From contig JANMWE010000048.1 of assembly GCA_031393795.1 (NCBI GenBank), positions 1 to 27,397 on the forward strand: a DNA stretch of 27,397 nt, written 5' to 3'. Numbering within the stretch: position 1 is the stretch's first letter; each line of letters starts with the position of its first letter. The position numbers were made by a program, and so were the translations under genes. The notes beneath the pieces are model-generated. The model ran no database searches and had not been told where the DNA came from. It saw nothing but the letters and a program-made list of their open reading frames with translations. Below are positions 7,347 through 14,774 of this stretch, one piece after another. Source of the stretch: CAMLHU01 sp031393795 (GTDB lineage: Bacteria > Gemmatimonadota > Gemmatimonadetes > Gemmatimonadales > GWC2-71-9).

Positions 7347-7422
7347 GGGCGCCGGTGACGGAGGGTTCGCGATCCACAGGCCTTCAGATAGCGTTTGTCT
7401 GGGGATGGTTGCGTTCCGAACA

Positions 7423-8277
7423 TTACTTCCCGAGTCCCGCCGGCGACCGGGCTCGGCCCACCAGGCCGGCGAGGGCCAGAAGGGTGAGCACGTAGGGGAG
7501 CACGAGGAACAGTTGATACGGAAGGTCGAGCCCCATCCCCTGCAGGAGGAATTGGAGCGCTTGCAGCCCCCCGAAGAGAAGCGCCGCCGCGAGGACGCCG
7601 AAGGGGGACCAGCGGCCGAGGACCACGATCGCGATCGCGACGAACCCCCGCCCCGCCGTCATTTTCTCCGCGAAGCTCCCGACCTGGGCCAGCACCAGCG
7701 TCGCGCCGCCCAATCCGGCAAAGGCGCCGGCGATCAAGAGGGCGACCGTCTGGATCCGCTCGACCGCCACCCCATTCGCCGCCGCCGCGTGACGATCCTC
7801 TCCGGTGGCGCGAAGTGCGAGCCCCCACCGGGTCCGGTAGAGGATCCACCAGACGCACGGGACGGCCACCACGGCGACGACGCTCAATGCCCACGGCGCC
7901 TCGAGCGTCTTGAGCGCCTGTGGACTCCCACCTGACCCGAGCGTCGCCCGGTAGATCGCCCCGGTCAGGCCCACGACGCCGAGCGTCACCGCCGTCCCGG
8001 TGATGACCTGGTCGGCGCGCGCACGCACCGCCACCAGCGCGACAATAAGCCCGCAGAGCGCCCCTGCGGGGACTGCCGCCACCACTCCCGCCCCTGGACC
8101 ATACCCCGTCCCTACGAGCGCGGCGGTCAGGGCCCCCGCCAGCATCGCCCCTTCGATCCCCAGGTTGAGCACACCGGCGCGTTCCGCGACCAGCTCGCCC
8201 GTCGCGGCGAAGAGGAGCGGCGTGGCGATCCGGAGCGCGGCGGCCAGGAAGCCGACCAGCAGCGTGACTTCGGTCAT
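7423..8277 (-). CDS. ABC transporter permease, BMP/nucleoside-type (YufQ-like)
   Basis: This is the second inner-membrane subunit of the nucleoside-type importer. The 284-aa protein is almost entirely hydrophobic, with about 8 to 9 membrane segments. It opens with the family signature TPLLFAATGELVAERAGVLNLGIEGAML (about residues 19-46), which I cite only in part: GELVAERAGVLNLGIEG. The cytoplasmic coupling loop contains ALRATGEDRHAAAANGV. It starts at an ATG that overlaps the preceding permease stop by 4 bases. Its stop is followed by a 76-base gap before the sigma gene, so it probably ends the transport operon. The substrate is inferred from homology to nucleoside or purine importers. Confidence 0.9.
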   Translation of the reverse strand: MTEVTLLVGFLAAALRIATPLLFAATGELVAERAGVLNLGIEGAMLAGALTAALVGTGYGPGAGVVAAVPAGALCGLIVALVAVRARADQVITGTAVTLGVVGLTGAIYRATLGSGGSPQALKTLEAPWALSVVAVVAVPCVWWILYRTRWGLALRATGEDRHAAAANGVAVERIQTVALLIAGAFAGLGGATLVLAQVGSFAEKMTAGRGFVAIAIVVLGRWSPFGVLAAALLFGGLQALQFLLQGMGLDLPYQLFLVLPYVLTLLALAGLVGRARSPAGLGK

Positions 8278-9272
8278 CGACGGGCCTTTCCTGCCAGCAG
8301 GATCGCGATGATCACCACCGCTTCCACCACATAGACGACGACACTCGGCACCCCGGCATCACGCTGCATCCCGGCGGCGCCCGCCTCGAGCGCGGCGAAC
8401 AGGATCCCGCTCGCGATCACGCCCCGCGGATCGAGCCGCGCGAGGAGGGCCACCGCGATCCCAGTGAAACCGTAGCCCGGACTCAGGTTCTGGAAGAGGG
8501 CGTAGCTCACGCCGCTCACTTCGACCGCGCCCGCGAGCCCCGCGATCGCCCCGCTCACCAGGAGCGCCTGCGCCAGTCGCCGCGGCACGGGGATCTTCGC
8601 GACCGTCAACGCGGCCCGCGGGCCCGCACCGGCCGCCCGGAACTCGAAGCCGAGCCGGGTCTTGGTAAAAAAGGCCCAGAGGAGGACCGCCAAAAGGATC
8701 GCGATCGCGAAGCCCAGATGGAGGCGCCCCGTGAGCAGAGGGAGGTGGGCACTGGCCGCGATCGGATCGCTCTGGGGGTACGCGCGTCGAGCTTCCTGCA
8801 TCGGACCCGTCACCATCCAGCTGACAAGCGATTCCGCGACGAAGTTGAGCAACAAGGTCGAGATGACCTCGAGCACCCCGAATCGGATCCTGAGCCACGC
8901 CGGCACCGCACCCCAGAGCAGGCCAGCCCCGCACCCGGCACCCAGCACCCAGCACACCGCGATCACCGCGGGCAGCCCGCCCGCGTGCACACCGGCCCAC
9001 GTGGCGGCGATCGCGCCGGCGTAGAACTGTCCCTCCGCCCCGATGTTGAGCGCGCCGCTCCGGAACGCGAAGCTGACCGCGAGCCCGATGAGGATCAACG
9101 GGGTGGCCCGCAGCAATGTCTGGGAGAAGAATGCGTACGGCGAGCCGGCGGCGCCGCGCACCATCGCGGCCAATGCGGCCGGGGCATCATAGCCGGCCAG
9201 TGCCAGCCCGACCGTGAGCAGCGCCAGCGCTGCCACGACGGATCCCAGTGGGAGGAGCCAGCGCCGTGTCAA
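8274..9272 (-). CDS. ABC transporter permease, BMP/nucleoside-type (YufP-like)
   Basis: This is the first of two permeases and has 332 aa with an N-terminal membrane segment (LLPLGSVVAALALLTVGLAL). It carries the family signature of a permease region that contains SFAFRSGALNIGAEGQF (about 65-81). The coupling loop reads FRAAGAGPRAALTVAKI. The start codon is TTG at 9272, overlapping the ATPase stop by 4 bases (TTGA). No other start is possible without losing the first membrane helix. A GAGG element lies about 8 bases upstream. It pairs with the next permease and the upstream ATPase to form the full importer. Confidence 0.9.
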   Translation of the reverse strand: MTRRWLLPLGSVVAALALLTVGLALAGYDAPAALAAMVRGAAGSPYAFFSQTLLRATPLILIGLAVSFAFRSGALNIGAEGQFYAGAIAATWAGVHAGGLPAVIAVCWVLGAGCGAGLLWGAVPAWLRIRFGVLEVISTLLLNFVAESLVSWMVTGPMQEARRAYPQSDPIAASAHLPLLTGRLHLGFAIAILLAVLLWAFFTKTRLGFEFRAAGAGPRAALTVAKIPVPRRLAQALLVSGAIAGLAGAVEVSGVSYALFQNLSPGYGFTGIAVALLARLDPRGVIASGILFAALEAGAAGMQRDAGVPSVVVYVVEAVVIIAILLAGKARR

Positions 9273-10627
9273 CGCGACGCCTCGCGCGACACCATGAGCA
9301 CCCCGATGGCATTCCGGTCCGCACCCGCTGGCGGGAAGATCAGGCGGCCCCCCGACATTACGACGATCCGGTCGGCCCAGGTCGTCACTTCGTCAAGATC
9401 GGTCGAATGAAAGATCACCGCGGACCCCGAAGCAGCGGCAGCGCGCAGCTTTTCGAACACTTCCCGCGCCGCCCCCACATCGAGGCCCCGGGCAGGGTTC
9501 TCCGCCACGATCAACCTCGCGGCGCCCTCCATTGCGCGCGCGACGACGACCTTCTGCTGGTTGCCGCCGCTGAGCGACGATGCCGGCACATCCGGGCCCG
9601 GTGTGTTGATCCCGAACGCCGCGATCAACGCCGTCATCCGGTCGCGGAGTCGAGACCAGAGGATCACCCCGCCTGAGGGACGGGGGGCGAGCGCGAGATT
9701 CTCGGTCAGCGAGAAGTCGAGGATCAACCCCTCGGTGGTCCGGTCCTCGGGAATGAAGGCGTCGGTCGTGATGCTCCGCAAAAGCTCTCGTTGCCCGTTC
9801 CCCTCCACCCCCGCGATCCCGATCACCTCACCCGCGTGGATCTCCAGGTCCGCCACGGTGGTGACAATGGCCCCGCGCACCACTGCGGCCGCAGGCGGGG
9901 GGCCCACGAGCTTGGTCCCGCCGAGCATCGCGACGACGAGTGCATCGCGGGTCGGCTTCGGATCTCTGTCCGCCCCACCCCACGTGAGCGTTGTTCGACC
10001 GCGTCTGAGCACCGTGATGTCGTCCGCATGCTCGACCGCCTCGTCAAGTTTATGGGTGATCAGCAGGGCGGAGCCTCCCCTCGCCGTGAATGCCCGGATC
10101 GTCCGGAAGAGGTCGGCCACCTCCGGCGCGGTGAGGACGCCGGTCGGTTCATCGAGGAGGAGGACCGTGGGCTCGCTGGCGAGAGCCTTCTGCAGCTCGA
10201 GTTGGAGGCGCGACGCCACGCTGAGATCACCGGCTTGGGCATCGGGATCGAGCCGCACCCCACGCTCGACCAGGAGGGTCTCCACGCGCGCACGGGCCCC
10301 GACGATCGACCACCCCGCCGCGAGGGCGATGTTCTCCCAGACCGTGAGCGCCGCGACCGAAGTGAAATGCTGGTGCACCATCCCGATGCCAGCCGCTCGT
10401 GCCTCGCGAGCATTGCGGGGAGACTGCTCACGCCCGCCGACCTCGATCGATCCGCCGTCACCGCGAAGAAGACCGGCGACGATGTGCATCAGGGTCGACT
10501 TCCCCGCTCCATTCTCCCCCAGGAGCGCGTGCGTCGTCCCCTGCTGGAGGGCCAGGTCGACCCCATCCAGCGCGCGGGTGGTCCCGAACGACTTGCGGAT
10601 CCCCTGCAGGCGGAGCGCGTCGGTCAT
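9269..10627 (-). CDS. ABC transporter ATPase with two nucleotide-binding domains (YufO/NupA-like)
   Basis: The 452-aa protein drives the importer encoded by its neighbours. The first domain has Walker A GENGAGKST (37-45), a signature region at DLSVASRLQLE (134-144) and Walker B VLLLDE (155-160). The second has the usual degenerate Walker A GVEGNGQREL (273-282), signature LSGGNQQK (352-359) and GLDVG (381-385). It is about 50 aa shorter than typical family members (about 500 aa). The shortening includes a block between the degenerate Walker A and IPEDR (only 9 residues, RSITTDAF, remain), where relatives have about 35. The ATG at 10627 overlaps the upstream stop by 4 bases; the frame is open further upstream but runs through the YdeI-like gene. 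Confidence 0.9.
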   Translation of the reverse strand: MTDALRLQGIRKSFGTTRALDGVDLALQQGTTHALLGENGAGKSTLMHIVAGLLRGDGGSIEVGGREQSPRNAREARAAGIGMVHQHFTSVAALTVWENIALAAGWSIVGARARVETLLVERGVRLDPDAQAGDLSVASRLQLELQKALASEPTVLLLDEPTGVLTAPEVADLFRTIRAFTARGGSALLITHKLDEAVEHADDITVLRRGRTTLTWGGADRDPKPTRDALVVAMLGGTKLVGPPPAAAVVRGAIVTTVADLEIHAGEVIGIAGVEGNGQRELLRSITTDAFIPEDRTTEGLILDFSLTENLALAPRPSGGVILWSRLRDRMTALIAAFGINTPGPDVPASSLSGGNQQKVVVARAMEGAARLIVAENPARGLDVGAAREVFEKLRAAAASGSAVIFHSTDLDEVTTWADRIVVMSGGRLIFPPAGADRNAIGVLMVSREASR

Positions 10628-11208
10628 TTCGTCCGCTGATCCAGCGGCGTGAACTGACGGAGCCTCTTCCCTGCTGCGCAATGTTCTATCAGCTGCGCCA
10701 GGCGTTGTTCGCGGGTCTCGGGGCGCTTGGCAGAGACCACCCAATGAATCGCGACCTGGCGATAGCTCGCCCCCTGGGCGGCGAACCACTTCCAACCCTT
10801 CGGGTTCTTCTTGAACCGGGCCGCGTCGGCCACGGGCAACACCGCTTCGGCCTTCTCATACGCGTAGATCCCTGTGCGGCCAGCCTCGCGCGCCTCGAAC
10901 GCGACAAGCCCGGGGCGCTGCATCCGACCCGCGGCGATCAGCGCCTTCGCCTTGGCGACATTCACGAGGCTCCAGGTGCTCCGCTCTTTGCGCGGCGTGA
11001 ACCGGTGCATGAAGCGCTCGTCGTCGACGCGACGGACGATGCCGTCGATCCACCCCCAACAGAGGGCCTCATCGACCGCCTCGGGATAGGACATCCCTGC
11101 TTTCCCCGCGCCCTTCTTGTAGAAGCCGACCCAGAGCTCGTGCTCGGAGTGGTGCCTGGCCAGCCAGGTCCCGAACGCGGCAGGGCTCGCGAAGAAGCGT
11201 GGTTTCAC
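10624..11208 (-). CDS. YdeI/OmpD-associated family protein
   Basis: The 194-aa product shows the family core: LWVGFYKKGAGKAGMSYPEAV (about residues 25-44), then ALCWGWIDGIVRRVDDERF and RFTPRKERSTWSLVN. The C-terminal part AARFKKNPKGWKWFAAQGAS resembles the YdeI C-terminal region. No signal peptide or membrane helix is seen. The family is common in stress- or sigma-linked loci, but its biochemical role is not established. The GTG start at 11208 is well supported by AAGGAG 5 bases upstream. It sits between an SRPBCC gene (14 bases) and the ABC ATPase (4-base overlap), so it is translated with the transporter. Confidence 0.85.
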   Translation of the reverse strand: MKPRFFASPAAFGTWLARHHSEHELWVGFYKKGAGKAGMSYPEAVDEALCWGWIDGIVRRVDDERFMHRFTPRKERSTWSLVNVAKAKALIAAGRMQRPGLVAFEAREAGRTGIYAYEKAEAVLPVADAARFKKNPKGWKWFAAQGASYRQVAIHWVVSAKRPETREQRLAQLIEHCAAGKRLRQFTPLDQRTK

Positions 11209-11222
11209 TGCGCTCCTTTCGG

Positions 11223-11654
11223 TCAGACGCTGAGTCGTGATTCGTGGGGGACGATCTCTCCGAACTCCAGATTCCGCTTCATGACCCGCAGATACATCGC
11301 CCAGCAGTAGGATGATATCCGGAAGTGCTCGCTCTGTTCCGGCCATCCTCGATGATGAAACCGCACCTGCGTCCCTGCGGGGGCCGCCTCGAGCACGACG
11401 CCGACCCGGGTGCCGACCCAATCGTCCATCGCTCGGGTGAATTCGAGCTCGAACTCCCGACCCGGGACGCACCGCGTTACGCGCGCGCGCCACTCATACC
11501 CCGGTCCGAAGTCGAGCTGGTACTCGCCGCCGAGCTTCGGCTCACCCGTCGACCGCAACGTCCACCACGCATCCAGCCCGACCGGGGCCGCGAAGGCCTG
11601 GAATACGAGCGTCGGGGGGACGTTCACCGGCAAGTCGAGCAGGATCTCGGCCAT
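11223..11654 (-). CDS. SRPBCC/AHSA1-type START-fold protein
   Basis: The product has 143 aa. It begins with a beta strand (ILLDLPVNVPPTLVFQAFA) followed by the family's DAWWT segment and central strands LGGEYQLDFG. This is a small cavity-forming fold used by hydrophobic-ligand binders, polyketide cyclases and AHSA1-type co-chaperones. The late HHRGW and final helix (YCWAMYLRVMKRNLE) fit. The ligand cannot be inferred. It starts 7 bases after the NIF3 stop and ends 14 bases before the YdeI-like gene. AHSA1-like and YdeI-like genes often co-occur in bacteria, so the pair may act together, but that is inference. Confidence 0.85.
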   Translation of the reverse strand: MAEILLDLPVNVPPTLVFQAFAAPVGLDAWWTLRSTGEPKLGGEYQLDFGPGYEWRARVTRCVPGREFELEFTRAMDDWVGTRVGVVLEAAPAGTQVRFHHRGWPEQSEHFRISSYCWAMYLRVMKRNLEFGEIVPHESRLSV

Positions 11655-11661
11655 CGCGACC

Positions 11662-12426
11662 CTAGAGACCCGTGGGTTGCGCGAAGAATTCCCAGGGGAT
11701 CTCGAACGTCTTTCCCACCCGTTCCGCCAGTGCTTTCACCCCGAGGGTCTCCGTCGCCCAATGGCCGGCATAGATGAGGTTCACTCCCCCCTCCATCGCA
11801 TCGAACCAGGTGTGGTGGGCGCCCTCGCCTGTGATGAACGTATCGCAACCGCGTGCGGAAGCCTCCGTCACGGAAGACCCGGCCCCTCCGGTGATTATCG
11901 CGACCCGCTTCGTCCATTCGGGGCCCCCTGGGATGAGTCGAGCGGGGTGGCCCAGCAGGTGGCTGAGCTCGCGCGTGAGTGCAGACCGGTCCTTCTCGAG
12001 CACTCCGTGCAGGCCGACATCGAGATCATTGTACCGGCCGAAGGGTCCCGACACCGCCAGGCCGAGGAGCTGCGCCAGGAGGATGTTGTTCCCCACTTCG
12101 GGATGCGCATCGAGCGGGAGGTGCGCCGAGTAGACGGCGACATCGCCGTCGAGCGCCGTCTTGAGTCGGCGGTAACGACGTCCAGTGACCGATCGTTCGT
12201 CGCCCCAGAACAGGCCGTGGTGGACCAGGAGGAGCGTGCCACGCTGCCGTCCCGCGGCCGCGATGCTGTCGATCGACGCGTCGACCGCGGCGAGGACGCG
12301 GGTGATGGAGCCGCCATTCTCCACCTGCAGGCCGTTCACCGCCCCGTCGTGGTCGGGGAGCTCCCGGATCTTCAGATAGGCGTCAATCCAGGAGACGACG
12401 GAATCGAGCGAAGGGGTCGCGGGCAT
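11662..12426 (-). CDS. NIF3-like dinuclear metal-centre protein
   Basis: The 254-aa protein belongs to the NIF3/YbgI family, hexameric toroids with a two-metal site per subunit. Visible metal ligands are the HHGLFW motif, YSAHLPLDAH (His and Asp) and the C-terminal GHWATE (His and Glu). The segment FITGEGAHHTWFDA is also typical. It has the short form without the PII-like insert. The activity is debated (GTP cyclohydrolase I type 2-like in some annotations; no proven role). The ATG is 12 bases after the lipoprotein stop, so the gene is probably in the same mRNA. Why a NIF3 gene sits between a binding protein and its ABC transporter is unclear. Confidence 0.9.
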   Translation of the reverse strand: MPATPSLDSVVSWIDAYLKIRELPDHDGAVNGLQVENGGSITRVLAAVDASIDSIAAAGRQRGTLLLVHHGLFWGDERSVTGRRYRRLKTALDGDVAVYSAHLPLDAHPEVGNNILLAQLLGLAVSGPFGRYNDLDVGLHGVLEKDRSALTRELSHLLGHPARLIPGGPEWTKRVAIITGGAGSSVTEASARGCDTFITGEGAHHTWFDAMEGGVNLIYAGHWATETLGVKALAERVGKTFEIPWEFFAQPTGL

Positions 12427-12438
12427 GGCCGTCCGAGA

Positions 12439-13407
12439 TCAGTGGGTGGGACCGAGCGGAAGGAGCGTGCCCGAGGCGATCGAGTCGCGGGCGGCGGCGA
12501 TCCGGGCGCGGAGCGCCGCGGGTACCCGCTTGACCACGGCGGTGTCCCAATCGAATCGGACCACGCCGGTGGCCAGCCCGAACGCCTCGACCCGCGGCGT
12601 GAAGGTCCCGGCCTTCACTTCACGCCCGACCAGCAGGAAGGCGCGAGGCAGGTCGAGCACTGCGGATCCGAGCACTTGGCCCGGGGCGAGTGCCGATTGG
12701 TCGGCATTGGCCCCGACGACGTAGACGCTGGGGTTCTCCTTGACCGCCTGGAAGAGCCCCAGCGCCGCGGCATCCGCGTTGTGGGTCAGGACATCGGCGC
12801 CGGCGCGGATCAGGGCCAAGGCCTGTTCTTTGCCCGCCGCCGCATCGTCGAAACTGTTGAGATAGGTGACCCGGCTCCGGACATTCGGATCCACCGCCGC
12901 CGCGCCGTTGGTCCATCCGGTCGCCCCGCGCTCGATGGGGGGAAGCTGGATGCCACCGACGAATCCGATGATGTGCGAGCGGGTCGTCCCACCGGCCGCC
13001 ATCCCGGCGAGGTACGTCGCCTCCTCGATCCGGAAGACCATCGGCGCGACCTTCCCGCTCACCCGCTCACCCGAGGTGATCACGAAGATCGTGTTCGGGA
13101 AATCGGCGGCGACCCGTTCGGCCAGACCCTGGAATTCGAAGCCATGCCCGAAGACCAGGTCATAGCCCTGGGCTGCATAGCTGCGAAGCGCTTCTTCCTG
13201 CTCGGCTGGACTGCGGGCTTCGACGTGGCTGACGGTGGCGCCAAGGGAATCCCTGACCTGCAGCAATCCGGCGTAAGCACCACTGTTCCAAGCGGCGTCT
13301 GCCACGGACCCGGGGGTAACGAGAGCGACTCTGAAGGAGGGGGCGGCAGTCGGCTTGGAACATGCGAATAACGACACTGTTGCGACAGTGAGTAATAAGC
13401 GGCGCAT
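12439..13407 (-). CDS. BMP family substrate-binding lipoprotein
   Basis: The 322-aa protein is the extracytoplasmic binding subunit of a nucleoside- or purine-type ABC importer. The N-terminus is a lipoprotein signal MRRLLLTVATVSLFAC, with Cys16 the likely lipidated residue (LFAC lipobox, with an unusual Phe at -2). The BMP/PnrA fold follows: RVALVTPGSVADAAWNSGAYAG, cut here to VTPGSVADAAWNSGAY, then FGHGFEFQG, ATYLAGMAAG, HIIGFVGGIQLP, and VLTHNADAAALG in the later lobe. An open frame continues 34 codons upstream, but the ATG at 13407 is the start giving the lipoprotein signal. It is first in an operon that ends with the ATPase and two permeases. The gap upstream to the bactofilin gene is 160 bases. 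Confidence 0.92.
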   Translation of the reverse strand: MRRLLLTVATVSLFACSKPTAAPSFRVALVTPGSVADAAWNSGAYAGLLQVRDSLGATVSHVEARSPAEQEEALRSYAAQGYDLVFGHGFEFQGLAERVAADFPNTIFVITSGERVSGKVAPMVFRIEEATYLAGMAAGGTTRSHIIGFVGGIQLPPIERGATGWTNGAAAVDPNVRSRVTYLNSFDDAAAGKEQALALIRAGADVLTHNADAAALGLFQAVKENPSVYVVGANADQSALAPGQVLGSAVLDLPRAFLLVGREVKAGTFTPRVEAFGLATGVVRFDWDTAVVKRVPAALRARIAAARDSIASGTLLPLGPTH

Positions 13408-13444
13408 CAGTATGCCTAACAATGAGTTGTGCTGGTAAAAGCCG

Positions 13445-13458
13445 CCGTGAAAGCACGG
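13445..13458 (-). terminator. Possible small terminator hairpin of the par-bactofilin operon
   Basis: On the minus strand a 5-bp stem (CCGTG/CACGG) with a 4-base loop is followed by CGGCTTTTACC. The T-run is only four bases, so the terminator would be weak. It lies 110 bases downstream of the bactofilin stop and 38 bases before the BMP start codon. Confidence 0.3.
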
Positions 13459-13478
13459 AGTGAAACGCGCCCTAAATC

Positions 13479-13520
13479 GTTGATTTCCACAGTTTTGCCC
13501 GCTTATCAACCTTTGTGGAA
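13479..13520. promoter_or_regulatory. Interleaved inverted repeats with DnaA-box-like words
   Basis: GTTGAT (13479-13484) is followed at once by TTCCACA (13485-13491). Further on are ATCAAC (13505-13510) and TGTGGAA (13514-13520), the exact complements of the first two words. The two pairs cross each other, so this is not a simple hairpin. It sits upstream of the BMP operon and downstream of bactofilin. The TTCCACA, TTATCAACC and TGTGGAA words resemble degenerate DnaA boxes (7 of 9 matches), or they could be a repressor site. Confidence 0.4.
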
Positions 13521-13567
13521 TGACCGGTGCGCATGAAACAACGGTGGATTCCGACCATCGCGCATCC

Positions 13568-13978
13568 TTATGGACGCATCAGCTCCGGGCCGCCGGGGGA
13601 GTCCTTCTTGGTCATCTCCAAGCCCCCGTTCACCTGCCCCCCTTCGGCGATCACGATCCGCTGCGTCGTCACGTCTCCCAGTACGATCGCGGTCGCCTGG
13701 ATCTCGACCCGCTCGGTGGCGCGAATGGCGCCCTCGACGATCCCGCCGATGACCGCTTCCCGGGATTGGACGTCACCCTTTACGCGGCTCCCGCGCGCCA
13801 GGAGGACCTGTTGGCCGGCATGCACGTTCCCGAGCACCTCCCCTTCGACCTTCACGGTCCCGTCGGTCTTCACGTCCCCGGTGATGACCGTGCCGCTGGC
13901 GATGATCGAGAGCCCGCCATCGACCCGGCGCACATCGGCCTTGGAATTCCCCTTGGAGTCTTCGCGCAGCAGTGCCAT
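13568..13978 (-). CDS. Bactofilin (polymer-forming cytoskeletal protein)
   Basis: The 136-aa product is a bactofilin, a beta-helical protein that forms filaments in the cytoplasm along the membrane without nucleotides. The core runs from about residue 22 to 120, with short turns such as TVITGDVKTDGTVKVEGEV, NVHAGQQVLL and VKGDVQSREAV. It is flanked by a disordered N-terminus (SKGNSKAD) and a Pro/Gly-rich tail. It begins one base after the M23 stop (TGA-A-ATG) and ends the par operon. In other phyla bactofilins work with M23 peptidases to shape cells, and with ParA/ParB in Myxococcus, which fits this arrangement. Confidence 0.93.
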   Translation of the reverse strand: MALLREDSKGNSKADVRRVDGGLSIIASGTVITGDVKTDGTVKVEGEVLGNVHAGQQVLLARGSRVKGDVQSREAVIGGIVEGAIRATERVEIQATAIVLGDVTTQRIVIAEGGQVNGGLEMTKKDSPGGPELMRP

Positions 13979-13979
13979 T

Positions 13980-14774
13980 TCAGCTTCCCTCCTTCACCAA
14001 CGTGAGTGGATCGACGACCTGCCCGCGTCGGCGGATCTCGAAATGGAGATGTGGGGCGCTCGAATTACCCGTGTTCCCTGAGAGCCCGATGACTTCGCCG
14101 GCCGTGACGCGCTGACCCTGGTGGACCAGGAGACGCGACAGATGGCCGTACATCGACTGGTACTCGTCCGCGTGCTGCACCAGGACGAACGTGCCGTACT
14201 CCGGATCTTCGCCGGCCTCCACGACATTTCCCTCGGCGGTGGTGCGAACGAGGGTCCCGACCGTCACGGCGATGTCGAGCCCCGGGTGGGTGTCTTCCCC
14301 ACCCGATGCGCCGACCTGCCCGCGGGTCACGTACCCCGGCTCGTCGAGCGGCCAGTGCTTGGGGCTCACGGCGCCATCGTCGCGACGGAGCGCTCCCGGG
14401 GCGCGGGCGACCAGGGCCGGTGCGATCGGCACGCCGGAGGCCCGGACCAGCGGATCGGGCACGATGTCGGCGCCGATCATGGCGCGCACTCGGGCATACC
14501 GGGCATCGGCGCTGTCGAGGGCACGGGCAAGGTCGCCGATCCGTGCATTCTCCGCTTCGAGCCGCGTGACCCGCCGTTCGAGCGTGGGCACCCGGGCCGC
14601 CGTCCGCGCGATGGGGAGATAGAACGCCGCGGCGAGGACGACCAATGCCGCGATGACCCCGGCGGTGATGAGCAGGGCGCGCGCGCCCCAACGGGGCAAC
14701 CGCACTTGCTTGGTCTCGAGCGACCCATCGGTCTGGACGATGATCGTGACCCACGGATGCGGCCGGGTGTTCAT
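13980..14774 (-). CDS. Membrane-anchored M23 family peptidase (LytM type)
   Basis: The 264-aa protein has a cytoplasmic N-terminus (1-28), one membrane helix (about 30-53), a short coiled coil (about 62-95) and a periplasmic C-terminal LytM domain (about 160-262). The zinc ligands and catalytic residues are intact: HPGLD gives His163 and Asp167, GHL gives His211 and HLHFE gives His242 and His244. It therefore should cut peptidoglycan cross-links and not be a degenerate activator. It overlaps parB by 4 bases (ATGA) and is followed by bactofilin after one base. The arrangement suggests a bactofilin-directed cell-wall hydrolase. Confidence 0.92.
   Translation of the reverse strand: MNTRPHPWVTIIVQTDGSLETKQVRLPRWGARALLITAGVIAALVVLAAAFYLPIARTAARVPTLERRVTRLEAENARIGDLARALDSADARYARVRAMIGADIVPDPLVRASGVPIAPALVARAPGALRRDDGAVSPKHWPLDEPGYVTRGQVGASGGEDTHPGLDIAVTVGTLVRTTAEGNVVEAGEDPEYGTFVLVQHADEYQSMYGHLSRLLVHQGQRVTAGEVIGLSGNTGNSSAPHLHFEIRRRGQVVDPLTLVKEGS

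Noticed and set aside
7391..7417. ECF-type autoregulatory promoter (GGAAC at 7413-7417 on the minus strand)
   Set aside because: Only the -35-like GGAAC is seen; no matching -10 lies at 16-17 bases.
11410..13371. A very long open frame on the plus strand opposite the NIF3 and lipoprotein genes
   Set aside because: It is the antisense shadow of high-GC genes with clear families on the minus strand; the translation has no recognisable domain and is rich in Arg, Pro and Gly.
13479..13520. Replication origin (oriC)
   Set aside because: The DnaA-box-like words match only 7 of 9, dnaA and dnaN are not adjacent, and no long AT-rich unwinding element is present there.
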